Source of the DNA: Actinomadura sp. WMMA1423
Lineage (GTDB): Bacteria > Actinomycetota > Actinomycetes > Streptosporangiales > Streptosporangiaceae
DNA: 64,000 nucleotides
Reading direction: 5' to 3'
Assembly: GCF_006547145.1 (NCBI RefSeq)
Contig: NZ_CP041244.1
Span: 2,542,001 to 2,606,000, forward strand
How positions within the stretch are numbered: the stretch's first letter is position 1; each line of letters starts with the position of its first letter. Shown in pieces: positions 53,462 through 61,415 of this stretch. Position numbers and translations under genes: made by a program. The notes beneath the pieces were generated by a model. It searched no databases and had not been told where the DNA came from. It saw only the letters and a program-made list of their open reading frames with translations.

Positions 53462-53776
53462 CTACTGGTCGGCGGGGAGTTCGAAGTCGCTCTTCGCCAG
53501 TTCCTCGACGTTGACGTCCTTGAACGTGACGACCCGCACGTTCTTGACGAAGCGGGCGGGGCGGTACATGTCCCAGACCCACGCGTCCTGCATGGTGACC
53601 TCGAAGAAGACTTCGCCGTTGTCGACGCTGCGCACCTGGAGGTCGACCGAGTTCGTGAGGTAGAACCTGCGCTCGGTCTCGACGACGTAGGTGAACAGCC
53701 CGAGGACGTCGCGGTACTCGCGATAGAGCTGGAGCTCCATCTCCGTCTCGTACTTCTCGAGATCCTCCGCGCTCAC
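53462..53776 (-). CDS. DUF2469 protein
   Basis: 104 residues, an actinobacteria-specific family. The sequence MSAEDLEKYETEMELQLYRE and the C-terminal FKDVNVEELAKSDFELP are highly conserved features. Overlaps the RNase HII gene by 4 bases. Function is unknown; its constant pairing with rnhB suggests a link to RNA-DNA hybrid processing. Confidence 0.92.
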   Translation of the reverse strand: MSAEDLEKYETEMELQLYREYRDVLGLFTYVVETERRFYLTNSVDLQVRSVDNGEVFFEVTMQDAWVWDMYRPARFVKNVRVVTFKDVNVEELAKSDFELPADQ

Positions 53777-54498
53777 GCTCGTGCCCCTTCCGTGCGGTCC
53801 TCGTCGGGGAGATCCCCCTCGGTCTCCTCCTCTAGGACCACATCTCCATTGTCGCGCAAGGCACGCCCGACATTGACGTAGGAGAACCGATGCTCAGGAC
53901 ACGGGCCGTGCGCGGCGAGCGCCTTGCCGTGCGCGCGGGTCACATAGCCCTTGTGGACGTCGAAGCCGTACTCGGGATACCTCTCATGGAGATCCACCAT
54001 GATCCGGTCCCTGGTGACCTTCGCGACGATGGACGCCGCCGCGACGCAGGCCGCGACCTGGTCACCCTTGATCATCGGGAGGCCGGGGACGTCCAGCCCC
54101 GGCACCGGGAACCCGTCGCTGATCACATATGCGGGGCGCTTGTCGAGAGCGGCCAGGGCCCGCCTCATCCCGGTGACGTTGCACCGGTGCAGCCCGATCC
54201 GGTCGATGTCGTGGCACGGGATGACCACGGCGCTCCACGCGTAGGCGCGCTCGGTGATCTCCCCGTACAGCCGTTCCCGGCGCGCGGGGGTGAGCAGCTT
54301 GGAATCCGTGAGGCCTTCGATCCTGCCCCGTCCGCCCTGGAGGATCACCGCGGCGACGACCATCGGCCCCGCACACGCTCCCCGCCCTGCCTCGTCGACG
54401 CCGGCGACGGGGCTGAAACCGGCGTGACCGAGAGCCCGCTCGTATGCGAACAGCCCTGCGTCCCGGCGCGGCGTGAAACGGAGTGGACGACCGTTCAT
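53773..54498 (-). CDS. rnhB: ribonuclease HII
   Basis: 241-residue RNase HII that removes ribonucleotides from DNA. The DEDD catalytic pattern starts at GVDEAGRGACAGPMV and continues with SKLLTPARRE, DGFPVPGLD and a late Asp/His region (DRIMVDLHERYPEYGFDVHKGY). ATG 54498: a TACGCT hexamer lies seven bases upstream on the minus strand, so the transcript may be leaderless. The N-terminal 30 residues precede the family core. Confidence 0.95.
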   Translation of the reverse strand: MNGRPLRFTPRRDAGLFAYERALGHAGFSPVAGVDEAGRGACAGPMVVAAVILQGGRGRIEGLTDSKLLTPARRERLYGEITERAYAWSAVVIPCHDIDRIGLHRCNVTGMRRALAALDKRPAYVISDGFPVPGLDVPGLPMIKGDQVAACVAAASIVAKVTRDRIMVDLHERYPEYGFDVHKGYVTRAHGKALAAHGPCPEHRFSYVNVGRALRDNGDVVLEEETEGDLPDEDRTEGARA

Positions 54499-55600
54499 GC
54501 TCCGCAGCGTACGTCCCAGCAACCCCCGACCGCTCCCCGAACGCCGCCCTTACCCACGTATGCCCCACCACACCGAAAACCACCCAGGCCAGAGGGCGGC
54601 CATCGCACACCTTCTCGCCGACCAAAGGGCAGAGTGCGTCCCCGATGCCCCCCGCGCCGGTCATTTGGCGGCGTTGTCCTGGAACGGCGGCAGCGCCGTC
54701 GGCACCCGTCCTGGGAACATTCATCAGCGCCTGGCCCGCCGCGCCGCAGACCGAGCCAGACGTGTTCGGCCGGCGACGATCCGACCTCCCAGCCCCCTCA
54801 CAGCGACGCAAGCCGCCCCTGGCCATGGAGCAGTCAGATTTCTAAACGGGCGGCCACCGGAGGCCCGCTCCCGCCGGTGCAGACCTTGACGACGCCGGTG
54901 AAGACGTCACGGCGGGGCCAGGTAGAGCCGGGCCGAGGCATTCAAGGCGTTCGAGCCCGAGGGCCCCTAAGCCCTTCCCCGAAGTCCAGGGCACCCAAGG
55001 CGCGGATGAAGTTCGCGCTGGCGTCGGGGTGGCTTCCCAAGGGACGTCCGAGGCGGCGCGGACTCAACAGATACGAATTGGCCAGAGTTTGCAGTCCGAC
55101 TGACGCTCACATGGCACTGCCGCCGGATGCGACGTCCCAGAAGGCTCGTGGTACCGGGAACCGGAGTGAACGGGGCTCCCGATCACTCCCAGCCACCGCC
55201 GAGGCCGTTCGACCCGACGCTGTCCAGGCGGCCGACGCAACATGGCCACCGCTGTGGCCGTAGCCGACGCCCACGAGTAACCGCTCCTGGAGGAGGCCCG
55301 CTCCTGACCGCCTGGCCTGCGGGGCACGCTCTCTGCGGCCGGCGGGGTTCGGGCGCCTGGCCCTGCCGGAGGGCGACCGGAGGACCGGTCACCGCCTGGC
55401 CTGCGGGGCACGCTCTCTGCGGCCGGGCGTGTTCGGGCGCCTTCCCTTGCCGAAGGGCGGTTGGGGAACGGGGGACGCTTCTCTGGGCGCGTGTCGCCCT
55501 CTGTTGGCCGAGCTGCCCCAGCCGCTTGTGGGTGCGTGGCCGGTGTTGGTGGGTCCGGGCCTGCGGGGTGCTGGAGTTTCGGGGGGCCGCCCTGCAGGGG
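54499..55600. other. 1.1-kb gene-free region with an 84-bp tandem duplication
   Basis: No frame here has a ribosome site plus family resemblance. The right half carries an 84-bp tandem duplication (55307-55474). The region between 54880 and 55130 is less repetitive but also lacks a recognisable gene; it may be decayed coding DNA. Confidence 0.5.
55307..55474 (+). repeat. 84-bp tandem duplication
   Basis: Copy 1 is 55307-55390 and copy 2 starts at 55391. The first 36 bases (starting ACCGCCTGGCCTGCGGGGCA) are identical; the rest diverges by substitutions and one shift, yet keeps TTCGGGCGCC at the same place. Confidence 0.8.
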
Positions 55601-56512
55601 TCAGGGTCTTTGGTGGCGGCGGCGTCTGAGGTAGGCGAGGGGCAGGGTGCAGAGGATGCCCAAGGCGTACGGAGCGGCGGGGAGGGCGGCGGCGGCGCCG
55701 GTCTTCTCCAGGCCGGGCTGCTTGAAGGTGTTCGGGATCGGCAGGGTGCCGAGGCGGTCCAGAGGCCAGACGATGACGAAGGCGCGGCCGATGACGCGGT
55801 CGACCGGGATGGTGCCGCCGCCGGGGTCGCCGCGGTGGGAGCGGGAGTCGTAGGACAGTTCCCGGTGGTCGCCCATCACCCAGAGCTGACCCGGCTTCAC
55901 GGTGACGTCGAAGGGGTCGTTGGAGGGCTTGTTCTGCTCGTGGGTGATCGGATCGGTGAAGAGGTAGGACTTCTCTTCCAGGGGGACGCCGTTGACGGTG
56001 ACGCGGCCCTTGGCGTCGCAGCACTTGATGTGGTCGCCGGGGATGCCGATGACGCGCTTGATGTAGTCCTTCTCGTTGGGCGCGACGCCGAAGGCGGTGC
56101 CGACGGCGCGCAGCGCCTTGGAGACGGGGTTGCTGGGCTCGTTGACCTGGACCTCGGGGTCCCAGGAGTCGAGGCCGTTGAAGACGATGACGTCACCGCG
56201 GGCGATGTCCCGCGTGTGGTAGACGATCTTGTTCACGAGGACGCGGTCGCCGACCTGGAGGGTGTTCTCCATGGAGCCGGACGGGATGTAGAACGCCTGG
56301 ACCGCGAACGCCTTGATGACAAGGGCCAGCACGACGGCGACCACGATGAGGACGGGAAGCTCTTTCCAGAAGGAGCCCTGCTTCTTCTTGCGCTTGCCGT
56401 CGTCTTCGGGGCCGTCGGCCGTCTCATCGGCCGAGTCGACGGGCTCCTTCTCTTCGGGCGCCGCGCCCTCGGCTTCGGATCGCACGTCTCTCCGATCGTC
56501 CTCGTCAGTCAT
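55601..56512 (-). CDS. lepB: signal peptidase I
   Basis: 303-residue type I leader peptidase. An acidic N-terminal cytoplasmic part (about 45 residues) precedes one membrane helix (PVLIVVAVVLALVIKAFAV). The catalytic Ser is in IPSGSMENTL and the Lys in DYIKRVIGIPGD. The conserved MGDHRELSYDSR block follows. A second hydrophobic segment near the C-terminus (ALGILCTLPLAYL) anchors the other end. ATG 56512; an in-frame TTG lies one codon upstream. It removes signal peptides from Sec/Tat substrates. Confidence 0.95.
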   Translation of the reverse strand: MTDEDDRRDVRSEAEGAAPEEKEPVDSADETADGPEDDGKRKKKQGSFWKELPVLIVVAVVLALVIKAFAVQAFYIPSGSMENTLQVGDRVLVNKIVYHTRDIARGDVIVFNGLDSWDPEVQVNEPSNPVSKALRAVGTAFGVAPNEKDYIKRVIGIPGDHIKCCDAKGRVTVNGVPLEEKSYLFTDPITHEQNKPSNDPFDVTVKPGQLWVMGDHRELSYDSRSHRGDPGGGTIPVDRVIGRAFVIVWPLDRLGTLPIPNTFKQPGLEKTGAAAALPAAPYALGILCTLPLAYLRRRRHQRP

Positions 56513-56605
56513 CAAAGCGAAAGCCTAGCGGCGCGGGGCCCATGGGTCGCTGCGCGCGGGCGTGTCGCCGACGGCCAAGTCGATCAACTAGGTCCAGAAC
56601 GGGCA

Positions 56606-56639
56606 ACGCCCCGGGCACCGTGGCGGGTTCCCGGGGCGT
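56606..56639 (-). terminator. terminator after rplS
   Basis: Perfect 10-bp stem ACGCCCCGGG (56606-56615) / CCCGGGGCGT (56630-56639), 14-base loop. It begins 14 bases after the rplS stop on the minus strand, closing the rpsP-khpA-rimM-trmD-rplS operon before lepB. Confidence 0.65.
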
Positions 56640-56653
56640 CGTGGTGCATCGGC

Positions 56654-57004
56654 TCAGTGCTCGCGCTTCTCCTTGATGCGCGCGGCCTTGCCGCGCAGGT
56701 TGCGCAGGTAGTAGAGCTTGGCGCGGCGGACGTCGCCGCGGGTGACGATCTCGATCTTGTCGATGGAGGGGCTGTTGAGCGGGAAGGTCCGCTCGACGCC
56801 GACGCTGTAGCTGACCTTCCGGACGGTGAAGGTCTCGCGGGCGCCGCCGCCCTGCCGCCGGATCACCACGCCCTGGAAGACCTGGATACGGCTCCGGTTG
56901 CCCTCGGTGACACGCACGTGCACCTTCAGCGTGTCGCCCGGACGGAAGTCCGGGACGTCGGCACGCATCGCGGCCTTCTCGATCTCCTGGATCAGGGTGT
57001 GCAT
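56654..57004 (-). CDS. rplS: 50S ribosomal protein L19
   Basis: 116 residues. [20 protein letters not shown] and the [15 protein letters not shown] block are diagnostic. It sits at the 30S-50S interface. Last gene of the rpsP operon, 118 bp after trmD. Confidence 0.97.
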   Translation of the reverse strand: MHTLIQEIEKAAMRADVPDFRPGDTLKVHVRVTEGNRSRIQVFQGVVIRRQGGGARETFTVRKVSYSVGVERTFPLNSPSIDKIEIVTRGDVRRAKLYYLRNLRGKAARIKEKREH

Positions 57005-57122
57005 CGCAGCGGTTCCTCATGGTCGAACGCGGGCGTCGAGAGGCCCCGGTGGGTCCTTCGTGGGGGCGTCGCGCCGCGGAGAGTGGTCTTCGGGTGCCGT
57101 GCGGTCTGGACGCACGGACGCC

Positions 57123-58202
57123 TCAGTCTGCCATATCTTCGCCGTCAACCGGAAAACCGGCCTCGCGCAGGACGGCGCGGTCGTGCTCGTCGAGGACCTC
57201 CGGCGCCAGACGGGAGAGCAGTTCGGGGCGGTGGCGGACCGTCCGCCGCAGCGCCTCGTCGCGCCGCCAGCGGGCGATCGCGCCGTGGTGGCCCGAGAGG
57301 AGGATGTCCGGAACAGGCCGCTCACGCCACACGGGGGGCTTGGTGTAGACGGGGCCTTCCAGGAGCGACTCCATGGCGCCGGGGGCGAAGGAGTCGTCGG
57401 TGACGGAGTCGGCGTTGCCGAGGACGCCGGGCAGGAGGCGGCCGATCGCCTCCACCATGACGAGGACGGCGACCTCCCCGCCGGCCAGGACGAAGTCGCC
57501 CAGGCTGACCTCGTCCACGGGCATCCGGGTGCGGGCCTCTTCGGCGACGCGGGAGTCGATCCCCTCGTAGCGTCCGCAGGCGAAGACCAGCCACGGCTCG
57601 GCCGCGTACCGCACCGCGTCCGCCTGCGTGAACGGCCGCCCGCTGGGCGTCGGAATGATCAGCCGCGGCACCCGCCCGGACGCCATCTCCCCGGCCGACG
57701 CACCATCGCCGGGCGACCCACCGCCGCCGGGAGGCGCACCCCTGCCGGAAACCGCCCCACCAGGCGACACACCGCCGGTGAACATCTCGCTGGCCGACGC
57801 ACCGCTGCTGGGAGGCGCACCCCTGCCGGAAACCGCCCCACCAGGCGACACACCACCGGTGAACGTCTCGCTGGCCGACGCACCGCCGCCGGGAGGCGCA
57901 CCACCGGGAGGCGTCTTGTCGGTCGACGCGCTGTCGTCGGACGGGGGGCCGCTGGAGGGGGTGGGGTTGTCGGACCTGGGGACCAGGGCGTCGAGGGCCT
58001 CGCCCCAGGGGTCGGGTTTCATGACCATGCCGGGACCGCCGCCGTAGGGGGTGTCGTCGACGGTGCGGTGACGGTCGTGGGTCCAGTCGCGCAGGTCGTG
58101 GACGCGGACGTCCAGGAGTCCGGTGCGCCGAGCCTTGCCCAGGAGGGAGATGTCCAGGGGGGCGAAGTACTCGGGGAAGATCGTGACTATGTCGAGTCTC
58201 AT
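57123..58202 (-). CDS. trmD: tRNA (guanine-37-N1)-methyltransferase with a repetitive insertion
   Basis: 359 residues against about 240-280 for usual TrmD. The SPOUT knot motifs are intact: [34 protein letters not shown]. So is the C-terminal RNA-binding part ([17 protein letters not shown]). Between [10 protein letters not shown] and [11 protein letters not shown] there is an insert of about 110 Gly/Ser/Pro/Ala-rich residues. Most of it is a 27-residue repeat encoded by 81-bp DNA units. It falls at a surface loop before the knot, so activity could survive. 4-base overlap with rimM. It adds the m1G37 needed for reading-frame maintenance. Confidence 0.95.
   Translation of the reverse strand: MRLDIVTIFPEYFAPLDISLLGKARRTGLLDVRVHDLRDWTHDRHRTVDDTPYGGGPGMVMKPDPWGEALDALVPRSDNPTPSSGPPSDDSASTDKTPPGGAPPGGGASASETFTGGVSPGGAVSGRGAPPSSGASASEMFTGGVSPGGAVSGRGAPPGGGGSPGDGASAGEMASGRVPRLIIPTPSGRPFTQADAVRYAAEPWLVFACGRYEGIDSRVAEEARTRMPVDEVSLGDFVLAGGEVAVLVMVEAIGRLLPGVLGNADSVTDDSFAPGAMESLLEGPVYTKPPVWRERPVPDILLSGHHGAIARWRRDEALRRTVRHRPELLSRLAPEVLDEHDRAVLREAGFPVDGEDMAD
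57730..57915 (-). repeat. 81-bp minisatellite inside trmD
   Basis: The block beginning GGAGGCGCACC occurs at 57730, 57811 and 57892, exactly 81 bp (27 codons) apart. The second copy differs from the first by a few substitutions and the third is partial. In protein order the unit contains [20 protein letters not shown]. The period keeps the reading frame. Confidence 0.88.
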
Positions 58203-58711
58203 GATTCGTCGAGCAGGCCGGGGGGCGGGTCGATGACGAGCCGCCCCCCGGGAACGTCCACCTCGGGGACGAGCGCGGCCACGAAGGGGACCAGCTTCTC
58301 GCCTCCGGCCCCGCGCACGACAAGGAGGTCCTGGCCGTGGTGCAGGACGTCCGCGACCTGGCCGACCTCGGCCCCGTCCGCGGTGAACACGGCGAGCCCG
58401 AGGAGCTCCTGGTCGTGGAAGTCGTCCGGATCGGCGGACGGGGAGATGTCACCGGGATCGACGACGAGCCACGTACCGCGCAGTTCCTCCGCGGCGTCGC
58501 GGTCGCCGATCCCGGCGAAGCGCACGAGCAGGCGTCCCGAATGCCAGCGTTTCCGCTCGATGGTGAGCGGACCGGCGGCGACGGGGTCGGTGGCGATCGC
58601 CGTGCCCGGGGCGAACCGGGACTCCGGCTCGTCCGTGCGAACGTCGACGGCGACCTCGCCCCGGACCCCGTGGGGCCGTCCGATCCGTCCCACCACGAGC
58701 GGTTCGCTCAT
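58199..58711 (-). CDS. rimM: 16S rRNA processing protein RimM
   Basis: 170 residues. [19 protein letters not shown] is the typical N-terminus and the PRC-barrel ([20 protein letters not shown]) follows. It assists 30S head assembly with S19/S13. Overlaps trmD by 4 bases. 11 bp after khpA. Confidence 0.96.
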   Translation of the reverse strand: MSEPLVVGRIGRPHGVRGEVAVDVRTDEPESRFAPGTAIATDPVAAGPLTIERKRWHSGRLLVRFAGIGDRDAAEELRGTWLVVDPGDISPSADPDDFHDQELLGLAVFTADGAEVGQVADVLHHGQDLLVVRGAGGEKLVPFVAALVPEVDVPGGRLVIDPPPGLLDES

Positions 58712-58722
58712 CGGGACGCCAC

Positions 58723-58965
58723 TCAGCGGACCTCGTTGACGTCGAGCAGGTCGACACGCACGTAGCGGCCTCCGGAGAGGGCGCTGATCACCGTGCGGAG
58801 GGCCTTGGCGGTGCGACCGCTGCGGCCGATGACCTTCCCGAGGTCCTCGGGGTGCACGCGCACCTCGAGGACCCGGCCGCCCCTGATCCGGCGGGCGCGG
58901 ACCCGGACGTCGTCCGGGTTCTCCACGATCCCGCGGACCAGGTGCTCGAGCGCTTCTTCGAGCAC
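58723..58965 (-). CDS. khpA: KH-domain RNA-binding protein KhpA
   Basis: 80-residue protein with a single KH domain. The GKVIGRSGRTAKALRTVI helix-turn-helix with the GxxG loop is the diagnostic core. The GTG at 58965 starts right after the rpsP stop. It belongs to the rpsP-khpA-rimM-trmD arrangement conserved across Gram-positives; KhpA binds RNA with KhpB and affects cell division and elongation. Confidence 0.93.
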   Translation of the reverse strand: MLEEALEHLVRGIVENPDDVRVRARRIRGGRVLEVRVHPEDLGKVIGRSGRTAKALRTVISALSGGRYVRVDLLDVNEVR

Positions 58966-58966
58966 G

Positions 58967-59416
58967 TCAGCCCTCGCTCTTGGCTTCGTCGGTCTCGGTG
59001 GCCTTCGCCTCCGACTTCTTCGGCTCGGCCTTCTTCTTGCCCCGGGTCGCGGTGCCGGCGGCCTCGTCGTCGCCCAGCGACTCCTTGACGGCGGCCTCGA
59101 ACGCGGCCTTGCGGTCGGCCTTGGGCTCGGCGACCTTGAGGGTGCCCTCGGCACCCGGCTCGCCCTTGAACTTCTGCCAGTCGCCGGTGATCTTCAGCAG
59201 GTTGAGGACGGGCTCGGTCGGCTGCGCGCCGACACCGAGCCAGTACTGCGCACGCTCAGAGTCGATCTTGATGAGCGAGGGCTCCTGCTTGGGCTGGTAG
59301 AGCCCGATCTCCTCGATGGCCCGCCCGTCGCGCTTGGTGCGGGCGTCGGCGACGACGATCCGGTACTGCGGGTTCCGGATCTTCCCCAGACGCTTGAGCT
59401 TGATCTTGACTGCCAC
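58967..59416 (-). CDS. rpsP: 30S ribosomal protein S16
   Basis: 149 residues. [20 protein letters not shown] is the S16 start. The core ends near residue 85; a Lys/Ala/Glu-rich tail ([15 protein letters not shown]) is longer than in most S16 proteins. GTG 59416 is the start. First gene of its operon. Confidence 0.96.
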   Translation of the reverse strand: MAVKIKLKRLGKIRNPQYRIVVADARTKRDGRAIEEIGLYQPKQEPSLIKIDSERAQYWLGVGAQPTEPVLNLLKITGDWQKFKGEPGAEGTLKVAEPKADRKAAFEAAVKESLGDDEAAGTATRGKKKAEPKKSEAKATETDEAKSEG

Positions 59417-59753
59417 GGGTGTGGTGTACTCCAACTTCATCACGGGATGGACGGGCCCGTGCCAGGTGGGGAACACCGGCTCACGGCCGTCCGATGGACT
59501 CCGGTCGCGCAGGACGAGAGAGGGCGCCTCGCGATTCCGGGTTTCCAGCCTGTCATTCTGCCAGACGTTCGCCGCGAAAGCGCAATCGCGACGCCCGGGT
59601 GTCGCCCCGCCGTCCCGCCCCCTGGCCGTCAGCCGTACGACACCTCGCACAATCCGTCGACCGCGCCCCCGCCGCCGGTGGTCTGACGCTTCGGGGGACG
59701 TCCGTCCGCGTCCCCGGTGCTCGCCTTATGGCGAGGGGGGGACGCGGGGCGGG
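59417..59753. other. rpsP promoter/ffh terminator spacer
   Basis: 337 bp between ffh and rpsP. It should hold the rpsP operon promoter and carries the ffh terminator. No coding frame here is credible. Confidence 0.5.
59707..59746 (-). terminator. terminator after ffh
   Basis: Two-part stem: CGCGTCCCC (59707-59715) pairs with GGGGACGCG (59738-59746), and CTCGCC (59720-59725) pairs with GGCGAG (59730-59735) around a TTAT loop. It begins 7 bases past the ffh stop. Confidence 0.65.
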
Positions 59754-61328
59754 TCACTTCTTCTTGCGGCCCTGGAGCTTGTTCAGGTCGGGCATCTGGA
59801 AGCCGGGCGGGAGCTGGCCGCCGAGGCCCGGCGGGAGGGTGCCGCCGCCGAGGCCGGGCGGGAGGCCCTTCGGCATGCCCTCGGCCGCGGGCGACTGCTC
59901 CTGCGGCCCCTTGCCGGCGGCGCGCTTGCGGGGGTCGCCGCTGCGCTGCTTGCCCTTCTTGTTCTTGGCCGCCTTCGCCGCCTTGGTCGCCTTGCGGCGG
60001 CCGCCGGGCATGCCGGGCAGGCCCATGCCGCCGGCCATCTGCCGCATCATCTTCTGCGCGTCGAAGAACCGGGTGACCAGGCTGCTGACCTCGCCGACGC
60101 CGACGCCGGAGCCCTTGGCGATGCGGGCCCGCCGCGAGCCGTTGATGATCTTCGGCTGGGCGCGCTCCTGCGGGGTCATCGAGCGGATGATCGCGGCGAT
60201 GCGGTCCAGGTCCCGGTCGTCGATCTGGCTGATCTGGTCGCGGACCTGGCCCATGCCGGGCATCATCCCGAGCAGGTTCCCGATCGGGCCGAGCTTGCGG
60301 ATCATCATCATCTGCTCGAGGAAGTCCTCGAGGGTGAAGTCCTCGCCCGAGGCGAACTTGGTGGACATCTTCTCGGCCTGCTCGGCGTCGAACGCCTGCT
60401 CGGCCTGCTCGATCAGGGTGAGGATGTCGCCCATGTCGAGGATCCGGCCCGCCATGCGGTCCGGGTGGAAGACGCTGAAGTCCTCGAGCTTCTCGCCCGT
60501 CGAGGCGAACATGATCGGGCGTCCGGTGATGTGCCGGACCGACAGCGCCGCGCCGCCGCGGGCGTCGCCGTCGAGCTTGGTGAGGACGACGCCGTCGAAG
60601 CCCACGCCGTCCATGAACGCCTGGGCGGTGTTGACCGCGTCCTGGCCGACCATGGCGTCGACGACGAACAGGATGTCGTCGGGGTGGACGGCGTCGCGGA
60701 TGTCGATGGCCTGCTGCATCATCTCGGCGTCGATGCCGAGGCGGCCGGCGGTGTCGATGACGACGACGTCGTGCTGGGCGTGCCTGGCCTGGTCGAGAGA
60801 GCGGCGGGCCACGTCGACGGGGTCGCCGACGCCGCTGCCCGGCTCGGGGGCGAACACCGGCACCCCGGCCCGCTCGCCGACGACCTGCAGCTGCTGGACG
60901 GCGTTCGGACGCTGGAGGTCGGCCGCCACCAGCATCGGCGTGTGGCCCTCCTGCTTCAGCCAGCGGGCGAGCTTGCCGGCGAGGGTCGTCTTGCCGGCGC
61001 CCTGGAGGCCCGCGAGCATGATCACGGTGGGTGGGGTCTTGGCCAGCCGGATCCGCCGGGTCTCGCCGCCGAGGATGGTGATGAGCTCCTCGTTGACGAT
61101 CTTGACGACCTGCTGCGCCGGGTTCAGCGCCTGCGAGACCTCCGAGCCGCGCGCCCGCTCCTTGATCTGCGCGATGAAGGCCTTGACCACGGGGAGTGCG
61201 ACATCGGCCTCGAGCAGGGCGATCCGGATCTCGCGCGCGGTCGCGTCGATGTCGGCCTCGGAGAGCCGGCCCTTGCTGCGCAGCGACGAGAAGACCGTTG
61301 TCAGCCGGTCGGAGAGCGTCTCGAACAC
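59754..61328 (-). CDS. ffh: signal recognition particle protein Ffh
   Basis: 524 residues. N domain, G domain (GLQGAGKTTLAGKLARWL, DTAGRLGIDAEMM, VLTKLDGDARGG) and Met-rich M domain (EDFLEQMMMIRKLGP) are present. The C-terminal tail is unusually Gly/Pro/Lys-rich with PPGLGGGTLPPGLGG-like repeats, as in many actinobacterial Ffh. It targets membrane proteins with 4.5S RNA; the ffs gene is not in the window. Confidence 0.97.
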   Translation of the reverse strand: MFETLSDRLTTVFSSLRSKGRLSEADIDATAREIRIALLEADVALPVVKAFIAQIKERARGSEVSQALNPAQQVVKIVNEELITILGGETRRIRLAKTPPTVIMLAGLQGAGKTTLAGKLARWLKQEGHTPMLVAADLQRPNAVQQLQVVGERAGVPVFAPEPGSGVGDPVDVARRSLDQARHAQHDVVVIDTAGRLGIDAEMMQQAIDIRDAVHPDDILFVVDAMVGQDAVNTAQAFMDGVGFDGVVLTKLDGDARGGAALSVRHITGRPIMFASTGEKLEDFSVFHPDRMAGRILDMGDILTLIEQAEQAFDAEQAEKMSTKFASGEDFTLEDFLEQMMMIRKLGPIGNLLGMMPGMGQVRDQISQIDDRDLDRIAAIIRSMTPQERAQPKIINGSRRARIAKGSGVGVGEVSSLVTRFFDAQKMMRQMAGGMGLPGMPGGRRKATKAAKAAKNKKGKQRSGDPRKRAAGKGPQEQSPAAEGMPKGLPPGLGGGTLPPGLGGQLPPGFQMPDLNKLQGRKKK

Positions 61329-61415
61329 GTGTCTGGACCGTCCTTGGAAAGCTTCTGGGATCGCCTATCAGCGTATCGGGTCGCCGGGCGAGCCCCGCCC
61401 CCTCCGCTGATCCGG

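Noticed and set aside
54948..54972. GTTCGAGCCC resembling a tRNA T-arm
   Set aside because: The flanking five bases do not pair, and no acceptor, D-arm or anticodon stem can be drawn around it.
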